64,000 nt of DNA from Pasteurella testudinis DSM 23072 (GCF_900176075.1 NZ_FWWV01000057.1:37379-101378), one strand, 5' to 3'. Positions 51,445-61,450 are shown, counted from the stretch's first letter. Notes: generated from the sequence alone by a model not told the origin. Program-made: numbers and translations.

Positions 51445-52855
51445 TTACGCCGCTTTATAATCCATTCGGTACTTAATCAAAACAGCCGCCGCAAAGGCAA
51501 TGAGTTGGGATAAGGGAACCGCCGCCCACACGCCGGGCAGACCGAACCAAAGCGGGATTGTCGATAAAAACAGCAATAATATGATTGGCTCGGCATACAC
51601 CAAGATATAAGAGTATCCGACTTTTTCGGTTGCATACAAATACGAAGTGGTGATTCTGATAAACGACACCAAAGGCATGGCCGCCAAAAACAACGGCAAA
51701 TATGAAATTATCCCTTGGTTGCTTTCGGCAGACGCACCAAACAAAATGCCGATATTGCCCCGCGCCAAAAACAATAAGGCGGCACATACCAAGGTGATGC
51801 TTAAACCGGTTTTATGGGCAAACAGCCTGATTCGGTTCATCACCGCTGTGTTTTTTTCGCCGTAATAACGGCTGATTAAGGGCTGGCTGCCGTCGCCCAC
51901 GCCTTGCAAAAACAAATACACAATCGAGGTGACATAGCCGATTCCGCTGTAAACCGCAATAAAGTCGAAGAAATTAGTTTCTGCTACGGCGTTGGCTCAC
52001 CTTGCCGTACTATCTGTACTGTCTGCGGCTCGCCGCCTTGTATCAGAATCTAATTTCTCCGACTATAGATTGCGACGTGCCGTAAAACAGTAGAAAACGG
52101 TTCATCAAAATCATGGTAATGATGGGAGAAAAGGTCAAACCGAACGGTGCAAGCGATACCTTGAGGATTTTTCCGAAAAATCCGACGATGGCCTGCTTGG
52201 CGGGCAGATGGAACCCTGTTTTTTGATGCCTGAAATAACCGATTGCGGCGAGCATTGTCATCGCCTGCCCGATGACAGTCGCCCACGCCGCGCCCGACAT
52301 GCCGAGTTGATAAACCCAAACAAACAGGTAATCCAAGATAATATTTGCCACAAAGCCGATCATCATCGCAACCATTGCGAATGTTGCCCCGCCCATGTTG
52401 CGGATAAAAGGGACAAATCCGGTTGCCAACAGTTGAAACACCGCCCCCAGTGCGATCACCCTGATATAGTCGGCAGTCAGTTGCAGCACGTCCCCCTCTG
52501 CGCCGAAGGCATTAAGCAAAGGATACAAAAACAACAACAGCAGTGCGGTGATGAGTGCGCTCACCAATAGCATTAACAGCGTTGTGCCGCCGAAGCAGGC
52601 TTTTTGCTCGTGATTTCTTTTTTGTGCATGCAGGATGGTGAAATGTATGGCGCCGGATAATCCGATGCCCGTTCCCACCGCCTGAATAAATGCCGCTATC
52701 GGATAACCCAAAGTAATCGATGCCAATCCGATGTCGCCCAAGCTTTGACCGACAAAAAAACCATCGACAATGGTATACACCCCCGATAAGGCGAATGCCA
52801 GAATAGAGGGCATGACAAACTTGATAAAATGATTATAGCGATACATTTTTTTCAC
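51445..52855 (-). pseudogene. MATE-family efflux transporter gene interrupted by a CREE
   Basis: Two frames encode the N-terminal about 262 residues (MYRYNHFIKFVMPSILAFAL ... FLLFYGTSQS) and the C-terminal about 170 residues (IAVYSGIGYVTSIVYLFLQG to the end) of one MATE (NorM/DinF) protein. A 108-bp CREE with TA target duplication separates them. Removing the element and one TA restores ...TCGCAATCTATTGCGGTT..., reading SQSIAV in one frame. MATE proteins export cationic drugs with Na+ or H+. As it stands, the gene makes only the first half. It is coupled to a MarR gene upstream (23-bp overlap). Confidence 0.9.
51960..52067. repeat. CREE (Correia-type MITE) inserted in the MATE gene
   Basis: 108 bp, ends TAAAGTCGAAGAAATTAG (one base from TATAGTC) and CTAATTTCTCCGACTATA. 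Type A core (CTACGGCGTTGGCTCACCTT). Its clean TA duplication and full restoration of the host frame show a recent insertion. Confidence 0.9.
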
Positions 52856-53291
52856 CGCTGTTAAATAGCGCTATGTATTGTGCCAAGCAGTCATTAAATG
52901 CCTTGATGCGTTCGATTCCGATACGCTCCATGGCAAATAACTCTTTTTTCCGCAGTTCGCTGACAATACTTTCGGCATATTCTTCGCCTGCGCGGGTGAA
53001 TTGAATGTGTTTGTTTCTTTTGTCAGACGGCAGCGGAACCAGCAGGATAAAACCGCGCTTTTCCAAGTCTTTCAAAATCATATTGACGGTTTGTTTGGGA
53101 ATCAGCCATTTTTGGCTAATCATTTTTTGAGTGCAATGTTCTGTATTTTCACGAATGAAATATAAAACCATCACGCTGTTAAAAGACAATCCCTGTAATT
53201 TTGACCATTCCTCATACAGATGATTGCTTTCACGCCACAACGAATAATACCTGTCAAGCTCGCTTGCCAATGCTTTGTTTTCTTTCAACAC
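52833..53291 (-). CDS. MarR-family transcriptional regulator
   Basis: A 152-aa protein. The recognition helix KWLIPKQTVNMILKDL shares the PKQTV signature with the MarR proteins at 17020 and 24700. The wing contains LPSDKRNKHIQF. The gene overlaps the start of the MATE gene and would repress it through the palindrome at 53310. With the MATE gene broken, the regulator may now be without a functional target. Confidence 0.88.
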   Translation of the reverse strand: MLKENKALASELDRYYSLWRESNHLYEEWSKLQGLSFNSVMVLYFIRENTEHCTQKMISQKWLIPKQTVNMILKDLEKRGFILLVPLPSDKRNKHIQFTRAGEEYAESIVSELRKKELFAMERIGIERIKAFNDCLAQYIALFNSGEKNVSL

Positions 53292-53309
53292 ATGATTTTC
53301 CTATAAAAA

Positions 53310-53329
53310 TTAGTACAACTCCGTACTAA
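53310..53329. promoter_or_regulatory. Palindromic MarR operator
   Basis: TTAGTAC-AACTCC-GTACTAA, a perfect 7+7 bp inverted repeat 18 bp upstream of the marR start, followed by a half-similar ATTAGTATAG and CCGTACCAATA. It is probably autoregulatory for the marR-MATE operon. Confidence 0.7.
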
Positions 53330-53430
53330 TATTAGTATAGTCCAAATCCGTACCAATATCAATCGCATTCGGGAAATCACGATAACAATCCGGCGAAGGG
53401 TTGCACTTATTCACCGCATGGCAAACAAGC

Positions 53431-53450
53431 AAAGTGCGGTTTCAGACGGC
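53431..53450. terminator. Fused USS-DUS half-site
   Basis: AAAGTGCGGTTTCAGACGGC, just past the methyltransferase stop. The left partner is missing; terminator function doubtful. Confidence 0.5.
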
Positions 53451-53458
53451 GTTTGTCA

Positions 53459-54325
53459 TTATTTGCTGTGTCCGTCCGCACGGCTGTGGTTTTGCGGTGC
53501 GAACACCACTTTATAGGCAATCATCTGCATCGAATGTTTAAGCGCCGGAATCAGGCTCATCAACAGCGTCAGCCCCCAGCCCATGCGGCGCCAACCCTTG
53601 AATTCGGGGAACAGCCAAGTGCGTTGGTGGTGCAGGTGCGGATGCCATGTTTCGATTTCCTGCGGATTGTCGAGGCCGAATTTGAACACGGCGTTGGTCT
53701 TGCTGACGGCATCGTGCCATGATGTCCTGCGGCTCAACCATTGATTGGGCAGGTCGAAATGGATTTGGGCGCCGTCGAAGCGTTTGGCCAGCTCAACCAG
53801 CAAAAAACGGCAGTCGGCCTCGGTAAAAAACATCAGCACGCCTTCAATCACAAACAGAAAATCCCCGTCGGGATAACGGCTCAGCAAATCGTCCATCCAC
53901 GCGGTTTCCAACATCGAAACGCCGCTCAGGATTTCATTGTCGGCAGGCGGCAGCAGTTGCGCTCTGACGGCAATCACCTCGGCAAGATCGAGCAAATAAA
54001 AAACCGCTTTGCCGCCCGCCGCGCCGAGGCGCTGCCGCCGCGTATCCAGACCGCAGCCGACCGACACCACCACCGGCCGGGCATGCCGCTCGATAAACTC
54101 TGCCGCCATATGGTCAAAATGCGATGCTCGAATGGCAACACCGGCGGTGCTGGCTTTTGTGTTGCGGTATTTGCTGAAATCATAATCAAGCTGTGCCGCC
54201 ATTCTGCAGGCGTCGGGGTCGTTGATCAGCGGATGCTTGCGCTTGCTTTCCACCGCTTTGGCATACAGCGTGATAAGTAGGGTTTCGGCGATATGGTTTT
54301 CGAGATTCAGTGTCAGTTTGTCCAT
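53459..54325 (-). CDS. Class I SAM-dependent O-methyltransferase (LCMT/PPM1-like)
   Basis: A 288-aa protein. ATG 54325 has GGAG upstream. HARPVVVSVGCGLDTRRQRL is the AdoMet motif (about residue 86), followed by YLLDLAEVIAVR and FVIEGVLMFFTEADC, the pattern of the leucine-carboxyl-methyltransferase-like family (Tcmp/PPM1). It methylates a carboxyl or hydroxyl of a small molecule; substrate unknown. Isolated gene between USS-DUS sites. 54326-54548 holds no gene. Confidence 0.82.
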   Translation of the reverse strand: MDKLTLNLENHIAETLLITLYAKAVESKRKHPLINDPDACRMAAQLDYDFSKYRNTKASTAGVAIRASHFDHMAAEFIERHARPVVVSVGCGLDTRRQRLGAAGGKAVFYLLDLAEVIAVRAQLLPPADNEILSGVSMLETAWMDDLLSRYPDGDFLFVIEGVLMFFTEADCRFLLVELAKRFDGAQIHFDLPNQWLSRRTSWHDAVSKTNAVFKFGLDNPQEIETWHPHLHHQRTWLFPEFKGWRRMGWGLTLLMSLIPALKHSMQMIAYKVVFAPQNHSRADGHSK

Positions 54326-54548
54326 TGTCTGCTCCGGATTTGCAGCACCGCAGGGTCGGAAGCCGGAATGAAAATCCCCGCCTCCCGAGATTATTGATAC
54401 GGAATATATTGATATTCCGCCACGATAGTTCAGCACGATAGTTCACTACATGATGCCACTCTAGCAAGTCTGGTAAATTAATGCAAATCGTTATCATTTA
54501 TAAAAGATATTACCATCGCTTGAACCGCACTTGCCGCAGCATGGGAAA

Positions 54549-54597
54549 AGGCCGTCTGAACCGCACTTTTATCCATGCAAAGTGCGGTTCGGGCGGC
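54549..54597. terminator. Hybrid DUS/USS hairpin (last DUS in the window)
   Basis: AGGCCGTCTGAACCGCACTT ... AAAGTGCGGTTCGGGCGGC. It is the last full DUS; none is seen between here and position 64000. Confidence 0.8.
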
Positions 54598-54607
54598 GGT
54601 ATGGCGG

Positions 54608-55528
54608 TTAAAACCGTTGCAAATCCGGTTGTTGCGCCAGTTTTTGTAGCAGGAAATCCACCACCGCCTGCACCCGCGGGGCAAGCAAAGTGCGGTGCGG
54701 ATATTGCAGCACCAGCGGGCTGTCGTCGCTGTGGTAGGCCGCGGGCAGAATCGGCAGCAGCCGGCCGGATTGCAACGCCTGTCGGGCGATGTAGCCGCGC
54801 ACTTCGGCAATGCCCAGCCCGTTGACGGCGGCGTCGGCGATGGATTCGGGGTCGGAAAGGGTGAGGATGCGGCGCGGAAATTCGTATGGATAGATGCCGC
54901 TGTCGCCTTGGCGGAACTGCCACAGTTTCAGTTTGCCGCTGGAAAAACGGCGGGCAATCAGGCGGTGGCGGGCGAGGTCGGCCACGTTTTGCGGCGTGCC
55001 GCAGGCGGCGAGATAGGCAGGCGAGGCGGCGAGGACGTTGTGCAGACGGCAGATGTGGCGGGCAACCAGGGTGCTGTTTTCCAACACGCCCACCCGCAGC
55101 ACCAAATCGTAGCCGCCTTGGACAAAATCAATCATTTGGTCGTCGAAATTGATTTCTACGTCGATGTGCGGATAGCAGCGCTGCAACTCGGGAATCAGCG
55201 GCATCACCAAGCGGCGGGCGATCACGTTCGCCATCGACATTTTCACCGTGCCGGCCACGGCCCGGCGGTTGCTTTGCACATGGGCGGCGGCTTCGTCGAG
55301 CAGGGTCAGAATCTGCTTGGCGCGCACGGCAAAGGCCTGGCCTTCGTCGGTGAGGCTCAGGCTGCGGGTGGTGCGGTTGAACAGGCGGACCTGCAAGTGT
55401 TGTTCGAGCATGGCGACGTTGCGGCTCACGGCGGCGGGCGACAAATCGAGCTGCTGGGCGGCGAGGGTGAAGCTGCCGGATTCGGCGGCCTGCACGAAAG
55501 AGGTGATGTTTTTCAGTTGTTGAATCAT
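54608..55528 (-). CDS. LysR-type transcriptional regulator
   Basis: A 306-aa LysR. The HTH is SFTLAAQQLDLSPAAVSRNVAMLEQ with LQVRLFNRTTRSLSLT. The effector domain (GTVKMSMANVIARRLVMPLI ... DLVLRVGVLENSTLVA) is of the CrgA-like type with C-terminal LAPRVQAVVDFLLQKLA. High GC. A USS core (GCAAAGTGCGGTG, 54687) lies in frame. It is divergent from the YbfB-type permease gene, its likely target. Confidence 0.9.
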   Translation of the reverse strand: MIQQLKNITSFVQAAESGSFTLAAQQLDLSPAAVSRNVAMLEQHLQVRLFNRTTRSLSLTDEGQAFAVRAKQILTLLDEAAAHVQSNRRAVAGTVKMSMANVIARRLVMPLIPELQRCYPHIDVEINFDDQMIDFVQGGYDLVLRVGVLENSTLVARHICRLHNVLAASPAYLAACGTPQNVADLARHRLIARRFSSGKLKLWQFRQGDSGIYPYEFPRRILTLSDPESIADAAVNGLGIAEVRGYIARQALQSGRLLPILPAAYHSDDSPLVLQYPHRTLLAPRVQAVVDFLLQKLAQQPDLQRF

Positions 55529-55639
55529 GATAACCGCCTGATTTTCAAATTTTCGGTATAAATCTTGTTCCGATTATAGCCTTTTTATTTGACAAAGAAT
55601 GTTTATACTTTCATAAAAAATACAGGACGGAAGCGATTG

Positions 55640-56815
55640 ATGAACAGCGCACACACGCAAGCGCAGCGGCTGTCGGGGTTGGCGGCGATGATGGTTTTGG
55701 TGGTCGGCATGGGCTTCGGGCGGTTTGCCTTCACCGGCATTTATCCGCTGATGGTAACGGAAAACCTGCTCAGCGTTTCCGCCGGTTCGCTGGCGGCATC
55801 GGCCAATTATGCCGGCTATCTGCTCGGTGCGTTGGCGTTGGCGAAGCTGAATGTGCGCCATGCGCCGCTTGCCGGCATTTTTGCGTTGCTGGCGACGGTG
55901 GCGGCGCTGGCTTTGCCCGGCGTGGTCAGCGCCACATGGGCGCTGGTGTGGATTCGCGGTTTGGCGGGGGTGTTCAGCGCGGTGGCGCTGGTGGCGGGCT
56001 CGGTGTGGCTGCTGCATTATATGAACCGGCCGCACAGCGCGCCGTTGCTGTATTCCGGCGTTGGTGTCGGCATTTTTCTGTCGGCGGAAATCATCGCCTT
56101 GAGCAGCGCGGCGGGGTGGCGGAGCATGTCTATTTGGCTGCTGCTGGCGCTGGCGGGCGCGCTGTTGGCGGCGTTTGCCTGCACGGTGTTGTGGCGCTCG
56201 CGCCGCGACGGTCCGGCGGCGGTTAATCAGCCGAACAGCGGCGCAGCGCCGGCGGCGTCGGTCTTTTCCAACCCGTGGCAGTTGATCGGCATTTACGGTT
56301 TGGCCGGGCTGGGCTACATCATCACCGCCACTTATCTGCCGGTGCTGATTAATCAGGCGCTGGGCGGCGTGGGCGCGATTCATGTGTGGGCGGTGTTCGG
56401 CCTTGGCGCGATTCCGTCGTGTTTTTTGTGGCACCGCATCAATCTGCGCCTCGGCGCCCGCCGCAGCCTGTTGCTGAATTTGCTGATTCAGGGCTTCGGC
56501 GTGATGCTGCCGGCGTTCGGCACTTCGCTGCCGTTGTCGCTTGCCAGCGCCGTGCTGGTGGGCGGCACTTTTATGGGCACGGTCACCATCGCCATGCCCG
56601 CCGCCCGTGCGCTGGCGGCCAAAGTATCGTTTAATATGCTGGCGGTGATGACCGCAGTTTACGGCATCGGCCAAATTGCCGGCCCGCTGGCCGCCGATGC
56701 CCTCTACCAACGCAGCGGCACCTTCTCCGGCGCACTGATTTTCGCCGCCGCGGCCTTGTGGCTGGCCACGGCACTGTGCCTGTTAACGCCACATTCATTC
56801 AAGAGGAGCCATTGA
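55640..56815 (+). CDS. YbfB/YjiJ-family MFS transporter
   Basis: A 391-aa protein, GC-rich, ATG 55640 with ACGGAAG upstream. MVLVVGMGFGRFAFTGIYPLM, GYLLGALAL, and twelve predicted TM helices fit the YbfB/YjiJ major-facilitator family of unknown substrate. The next gene starts 1 bp after the stop (TGA-A-ATG), so transporter and tautomerase form an operon under the LysR upstream. No DUS in or around it. Confidence 0.87.
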   Translation: MNSAHTQAQRLSGLAAMMVLVVGMGFGRFAFTGIYPLMVTENLLSVSAGSLAASANYAGYLLGALALAKLNVRHAPLAGIFALLATVAALALPGVVSATWALVWIRGLAGVFSAVALVAGSVWLLHYMNRPHSAPLLYSGVGVGIFLSAEIIALSSAAGWRSMSIWLLLALAGALLAAFACTVLWRSRRDGPAAVNQPNSGAAPAASVFSNPWQLIGIYGLAGLGYIITATYLPVLINQALGGVGAIHVWAVFGLGAIPSCFLWHRINLRLGARRSLLLNLLIQGFGVMLPAFGTSLPLSLASAVLVGGTFMGTVTIAMPAARALAAKVSFNMLAVMTAVYGIGQIAGPLAADALYQRSGTFSGALIFAAAALWLATALCLLTPHSFKRSH

Positions 56816-56816
56816 A

Positions 56817-57023
56817 ATGCCTTATGTCAATATCAAACTAACCGGCGGCAGCGAAGCCCCCAGCACCGAACAAAAAGCCGAACTGATCGCCGGCGTCACC
56901 GAGCTCTTGGCACGGGTGCTGAACAAAAACCCCGCCACCACCGTGGTGGTGATCGACGAAATCGACATGGATAACTACGGCCTCGGCGGCAAAAGCATTA
57001 CCGAAGTGCGCAAGGGGAAGTAG
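56817..57023 (+). CDS. 4-oxalocrotonate-tautomerase-like protein
   Basis: A 68-aa protein, MPYVNIKLTGG..., with the N-terminal catalytic Pro and GGKSITEVRKGK at the end. LLARVLNKNPATTVVVIDEI is the helix/strand core. Full length for the short 4-OT class. It is cotranscribed with the YbfB transporter. It is a second tautomerase in the window, distinct from the one at 33733. Confidence 0.87.
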   Translation: MPYVNIKLTGGSEAPSTEQKAELIAGVTELLARVLNKNPATTVVVIDEIDMDNYGLGGKSITEVRKGK

Positions 57024-57030
57024 GGGGATT

Positions 57031-57070
57031 GCACCGCACTTGGATTGTGAAATGTGAAAAGTGCGGTGCA
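57031..57070. terminator. Pure USS inverted-pair terminator
   Basis: GCACCGCACTTGG ... AAAAGTGCGGTGC, two Haemophilus USS cores in inverted orientation and no DUS. It marks the change to USS-only sequence. Confidence 0.8.
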
Positions 57071-57378
57071 ATTGTTAGGGCTTCCTGACCATTCGATTTA
57101 CGGCTGCTTTTCGCCTCTGAAAACGTGCCTGTTGGGTTAAAAAGCCTCGCAAGATGGCCAATCTTGCTGCGTTTTTTGCCTTGAATCTGTATTTTCAGGA
57201 ACAAAAATCCCCTCATAAACGCATTGTCATGAAGCCCTAGGCGATATACGGTTGATTCAGACGACACAAAAAATCCCTTAAAATAGAAATATTCGTCCGT
57301 TCTGTAATCCGAGCGATTGCGCAGGCATTCGCTGATCGGCATAATGGTTAATTATTTTTATTGTTGTAAGGAGCCGAT
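57071..57378. other. Gene-free junction between DUS-rich and USS-only sequence
   Basis: 308 bp with no recognisable gene. A decayed DUS-like TTCAGACGAC lies at about 57256. I see no IS ends or tRNA. This is the boundary of the Pasteurellaceae-like block. Confidence 0.5.
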
Positions 57379-57819
57379 ATGATCACGCCGCGCTGGACAA
57401 ACTGCCTGCAGGATCCGGTCTATTTGGACGGCTTGCAGATTCGCAAAACCGTTTTTGTCGAAGAACAGGGCTTTTCAATGAGCATTGAAATTGATGAATT
57501 GGAAGCGCAATGCGAATACCTCACCCTGTATTCTGCTGCCGGCGAGCCGTTGGCAACCGCACGCATGTATCGTTATGCGGACAACATTCATAAATTACAA
57601 CGTATTGCGGTGCTGAAATCGCAACGCGGCAACAAATTGGGCGAGCGCCTGCTGGCAGAAATGGAACAACGCGCCAAAGCGCAGGGCAGTGAGAAAACCA
57701 TTTTAGGGGCACAGGATACGGCGATTGCGTTTTACCAAAAGTGCGGTTATCAAGTTTATGGCGACGGCTATGATGAAGAAGGTGTGCCGCACCATAATAT
57801 GCACAAGGATTTAGTCTGA
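57379..57819 (+). CDS. GNAT-family N-acetyltransferase (ElaA-like)
   Basis: A 146-aa protein. The acetyl-CoA loop is LQRIAVLKSQRGNKLGERLL (Q/RxxGxG/A form), with QIRKTVFVEEQG near the N-terminus and FYQKCGYQVYG at the end, matching ElaA-type GNAT proteins. Substrate unknown. A USS core is in frame (57739). It is the first gene of the USS-only block. A 69-bp gap separates it from the next gene. Confidence 0.85.
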   Translation: MITPRWTNCLQDPVYLDGLQIRKTVFVEEQGFSMSIEIDELEAQCEYLTLYSAAGEPLATARMYRYADNIHKLQRIAVLKSQRGNKLGERLLAEMEQRAKAQGSEKTILGAQDTAIAFYQKCGYQVYGDGYDEEGVPHHNMHKDLV

Positions 57820-57888
57820 GCGGCGGCAGATATTGCCGTCGGTGCAGGTAAGGAACACGGCTATGATATTAGGTTATGGTACGAGGTT

Positions 57889-59166
57889 ATGGTATTAAAA
57901 GATAAATTGTTTACATGGTTGCTGTGGCTGAAAAAGCCCAGTAATACGTTATGGATAACGCCGGTATTCGGCGCATTTGCCGCCATTCTATTCGTGCTGC
58001 TCGCCGCTTCGGTCAATGGGCTGTTGCCGGAAGCGTTTATTTTAAAGGTTAAACCGGAGACCCTCGACGCTCTGCTCAGTATCATTGCTTCAAGCATGTT
58101 GGCGGTGAGCACGTTTTCACTTTCCATTATGGTTTCCGCATTTGCGTCAGCCTCAAACAATGCGACGCCGCGGGCAACGGAGCTGGTGATGGGCGACGAC
58201 AATACTCGGGTCGCAATCGCCAGTTTTATTTCCGCCTTTGTTTATGCGGTGATCGCCAAAACGGCGTTGGGTATCGGCTATTACCAAGAATCAGGACGGT
58301 TTATTCTGTTTCTCGGCACATTGGCGGTTTTAGCCTATCTGATTTATACCCTGATTCGTTGGGTGAAAACCCTGTCGCAATTAGGACGAATGAATAATAC
58401 CCTGAATAAAATAGAACAAGCGACGGCAAACACGTTGAAGGCCTATCGCAGCAGCCCGTTTATGGGGGCGAATCGTCTGCGGCAAGCCGGATTTCGCCAT
58501 GCGATTCATGCCCGTTCCAGCGGCTATCTGACGCATATCAATCTGCCGCATCTGCAAGCAATTGCGGAACATGAAGATTGCCGGCTTGAAATTATGGTTA
58601 GACCGGGGGATCTGGTGTATTCAGGTATGGTGCTGGCTTATCTGGACAAGGCGCCGGCGTCGTTGTCGGACAGTATCTGCGATGCCTTTGTGTTGGAGGA
58701 CGGCCGCAGTTATGCCCAAGATCCGAAATTCGGCATGGTAGTATTGAGCGAGGTCGCCCAGCGGGCATTGTCGCCGGCGATCAATGATCCCGGCACGGCA
58801 ATTAAAGTGCTGACGATTTTAATGCGTTTGTTGTTGGACGCCAAGGCAGAGACGCAAGTGGCGGAGTCGCAAGAAGCAGAGCCGCTTAAATATCCTCGCT
58901 TGGCGATTGTTCATATGAACGAGCAGGATTTGGTCGATCATGCTTTTGCACCGATTGCCCGCGATGGTGCTGCGGCACTGGAAATTCAGGTACATTTACA
59001 AAAAATTTTGCAAATCATCGCCACGCAGGCGCCGGAAGCAAGCGTTCGGCAAGCAGCCCGCCGGCAGGCGGAATACAGCTTGCAGTATGCTGAGCAGGGA
59101 TTGCGGCTGGAACAGGAAAAAACAAAATTAAAACAACTGCATCAGGCATTATTTGCGCCGCAATAA
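57889..59166 (+). CDS. DUF2254 family membrane protein
   Basis: A 425-aa protein. Three or four TM helices occupy residues about 20-165 (FGAFAAILFVLLAASVNG; MLAVSTFSLSIMVSAFASAS). The rest is soluble, with RSSGYLTHINLPHLQAIAEH, VRPGDLVYSGMVLAYLDKAP and ALSPAINDPGTAI, a conserved DUF2254 segment. No enzymatic role known. A charged coiled tail (RLEQEKTKLKQLHQAL) ends it. Convergent with tusA, which follows 6 bp away. Confidence 0.85.
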   Translation: MVLKDKLFTWLLWLKKPSNTLWITPVFGAFAAILFVLLAASVNGLLPEAFILKVKPETLDALLSIIASSMLAVSTFSLSIMVSAFASASNNATPRATELVMGDDNTRVAIASFISAFVYAVIAKTALGIGYYQESGRFILFLGTLAVLAYLIYTLIRWVKTLSQLGRMNNTLNKIEQATANTLKAYRSSPFMGANRLRQAGFRHAIHARSSGYLTHINLPHLQAIAEHEDCRLEIMVRPGDLVYSGMVLAYLDKAPASLSDSICDAFVLEDGRSYAQDPKFGMVVLSEVAQRALSPAINDPGTAIKVLTILMRLLLDAKAETQVAESQEAEPLKYPRLAIVHMNEQDLVDHAFAPIARDGAAALEIQVHLQKILQIIATQAPEASVRQAARRQAEYSLQYAEQGLRLEQEKTKLKQLHQALFAPQ

Positions 59167-59172
59167 TCCGCT

Positions 59173-59412
59173 CTATTTTCCCTTTTTCACCCAATAACGA
59201 TACGGTGTTTGTGCCGTATCGCTGTACAGCAGAGTGTGATCCATAAATTGGCAAAAGCTCGGAATATCGCGCGTGGTGGCAGGATCATCGGCGATCACTA
59301 ACACCACTTCGCCGTCTTGCATATGGCGAATGCTTTTGCGCACCAACATCACCGGTTCGGGGCAGCGCAGTCCTTGGGTGTCTAATGTTTGATTAATCTC
59401 AGGTTCGGTCAT
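59173..59412 (-). CDS. tusA: TusA-type sulfurtransferase
   Basis: A 79-aa protein. ATG 59412 places the family start [14 protein letters not shown] and Cys17 in the CPEPVM motif, the persulfide-carrying Cys. [11 protein letters not shown] is the second conserved region. TusA relays sulfur to the Tus complex for tRNA 2-thiouridine synthesis and to other acceptors. It is divergent from pepQ, with a 73-bp shared promoter region. Confidence 0.92.
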   Translation of the reverse strand: MTEPEINQTLDTQGLRCPEPVMLVRKSIRHMQDGEVVLVIADDPATTRDIPSFCQFMDHTLLYSDTAQTPYRYWVKKGK

Positions 59413-59485
59413 ATTATTGGCTACTTCTCTTATCCCACTATATAATGGCGCAATTATAGCAGTTTTTTGAAAGGAAGCCCTCACA

Positions 59486-60805
59486 ATGCAATCCCTTTTT
59501 CAGCAACACCTTAATCAATTGCAAGCATTGGCGCAGGATATTTTGCAGACCAACCGTGCCGACGGCATTTGGATTCACGCCGGAGAAGAGCAGTACCATT
59601 TTTTAGACGATCAAACCAAACCGTTTAAAATCAATCCGTTGTTTAACTATTTCGTGCCGCACACCCATGCGGTCGGCAGCTGGTTATATCTGGACGGCGT
59701 GAACAAACCGCACTTGTATTTTTATCAGCCCGATGACTATTGGTATTTGCACGAAGCTGCGCCACAGGCGTTTTGGACGGCGGAGTTTGAGTGGACGATT
59801 CTGAAACACGCCGATGACATCAAAACCCATTTCCATGATCTTGACCGCACTTTGTATCTGGGCGAGGAAGTGGCGTTGGCGCAAGCGTTCGGTTTTCGTC
59901 AAATTAATCCGCAAAAAGCCCTCAATTACCTGCATTATCAACGCAGTATCAAAACCGATTATGAGCTGCATTGCTTGCAACAGGCGCAATTTGCCGCCTT
60001 AAAAGGACATCAGGCGGCGCAAGCGGCTTTCTTCGACGGGCAATCGGAATTTGAGATTAACTTGGCGTATTTGCGTGCCAGTGAGCAATCGGATTTGAGC
60101 GTGCCCTACGGCAATATCGTGGCGATTAATCAGCATAGTGCGGTGTTGCACTACACCCGTTTGCAAACGCAAAACCCGCCGCAACGCTTGAGTTTTCTAC
60201 TCGATGCCGGTGCGAGTTATTTGGGCTACGCCGCCGATATTACCCGCAGTTACAGCTTTGATCCGAATGATGAATTTGCGCAAATGGTTCAGGTGTTGGA
60301 TCGCAATAAATTGGTGATTATCGAACAAATGCAGGTCGGTTACAATTACCTCAGTTACCACACCATGATGCAGCAAGCGATCGCCGCAATACTGCATGAT
60401 TTTGATTTGGTGCGTTTGCCGGCGGAGCAGATTTTCGAGGAAGGGATTAACCGCACTTTCTTTCCGCACGGCTTGGGGCATTTGTTGGGCTTGCAGGTGC
60501 ATGATGTGGCGGGTTTTCAGCAAAACCGGCGCGGTACGCATAAAGCACCGCCGGAGGTTTATCCGAGCCTGCGCTGCACGCGCAATTTAGAGGCGAATAT
60601 GGTGCTGACGGTGGAGCCGGGTCTGTATTTTATCCCGATGTTATTGCAGGCGTGGCGCAATCACCCGTTAGCCAAGCAGTTTAACTGGCAGAAAATCGAT
60701 CGCTTTACCGCGTACGGCGGAATCCGCAGCGAAGACAATATCGTCATCACGGCGAACGGAGCGGAAAACCTGACCCAAAATGCGCTGACCGCACTTGGCG
60801 GCTAA
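59486..60805 (+). CDS. pepQ: Xaa-Pro dipeptidase PepQ
   Basis: A 439-aa M24 metallopeptidase, the family length. Metal ligands are Asp240 (LLDAGASY), Asp251 (AADITRSY), His332 ([10 protein letters not shown]), Glu377 (VEPGLY) and Glu416 (GGIRSEDN). It cleaves dipeptides with C-terminal proline in the cytosol. It is the first gene of pepQ-yigZ-trkH-hemG, the gammaproteobacterial order. Four USS cores lie in frame and no DUS, supporting a Pasteurellaceae origin. Confidence 0.95.
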   Translation: MQSLFQQHLNQLQALAQDILQTNRADGIWIHAGEEQYHFLDDQTKPFKINPLFNYFVPHTHAVGSWLYLDGVNKPHLYFYQPDDYWYLHEAAPQAFWTAEFEWTILKHADDIKTHFHDLDRTLYLGEEVALAQAFGFRQINPQKALNYLHYQRSIKTDYELHCLQQAQFAALKGHQAAQAAFFDGQSEFEINLAYLRASEQSDLSVPYGNIVAINQHSAVLHYTRLQTQNPPQRLSFLLDAGASYLGYAADITRSYSFDPNDEFAQMVQVLDRNKLVIIEQMQVGYNYLSYHTMMQQAIAAILHDFDLVRLPAEQIFEEGINRTFFPHGLGHLLGLQVHDVAGFQQNRRGTHKAPPEVYPSLRCTRNLEANMVLTVEPGLYFIPMLLQAWRNHPLAKQFNWQKIDRFTAYGGIRSEDNIVITANGAENLTQNALTALGG

Positions 60806-60835
60806 CCCTTTACAAATAGAGTTGAAACAGCAACA

Positions 60836-61450
60836 ATGCGTTATTTGATACCCGAAAGTGCGGTCGAGTTTAGCGAAGAGATTAAGAAGAGCCGTTTTAT
60901 TACCTATCTGCAACCGACGCAGGGAATCGAACAGGCGAGGGCGTTTTGGCAGCAGGTGAAGCAGCAGCACCCGAATGCCCGTCATCACTGCTGGGCAGCG
61001 GTAGCAGGACGACCGAACGATTCGCAGCAATTGGGTTTTTCTGATGACGGCGAACCGTCCGGCACCGCAGGCAAACCGATGTTAAATGTGTTGCTCGGCA
61101 GCCGTATCGGCGAAATCAGTGCGGTGGTGGTACGTTATTACGGCGGTATTCAGCTCGGCACCGGCGGTTTGGTACGCGCCTACGGCAACGGCGTGCAGCA
61201 GGCGTTGAAACAGTTGTTGACGGTTGAAAAAATCGAGCGGCAACGATTTGATTTAACGTGTGATTATGAGCAAATCAATTTGGTGCAGCAACTGATCAAA
61301 CATCATCAAATCGAGATTTGGTCGCAGCAATTCAACCAATCCGTCGAGTTGCAATTGGGGATCAGTGAACAACAGTTTACCGACTTTGCGCAAGCCTTAA
61401 TCGATCGCAGCGGCGGTCGTTTGAGATTGGCAGAGCCTAAAAAAGCATAA
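60836..61450 (+). CDS. yigZ: YigZ/IMPACT-family protein
   Basis: A 204-aa protein. HHCWAAVAGRPNDSQQLGFS, DDGEPSGTAGKPMLNVL, VVVRYYGGIQLGTGGLVRAY are the IMPACT-family signatures (residues about 50-125), and the DUF1949 domain follows. Role unclear; yeast Yih1 relatives affect translation control. A USS core at the start (GAAAGTGCGG) is in frame. It is 30 bp after pepQ and 11 bp before trkH, so cotranscribed. Confidence 0.93.
   Translation: MRYLIPESAVEFSEEIKKSRFITYLQPTQGIEQARAFWQQVKQQHPNARHHCWAAVAGRPNDSQQLGFSDDGEPSGTAGKPMLNVLLGSRIGEISAVVVRYYGGIQLGTGGLVRAYGNGVQQALKQLLTVEKIERQRFDLTCDYEQINLVQQLIKHHQIEIWSQQFNQSVELQLGISEQQFTDFAQALIDRSGGRLRLAEPKKA

Noticed and set aside
57071..57378. A minus-strand gene of about 114 codons in the junction
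   Set aside because: No recognisable domain, no ribosome site, and it runs into the USS hairpin.
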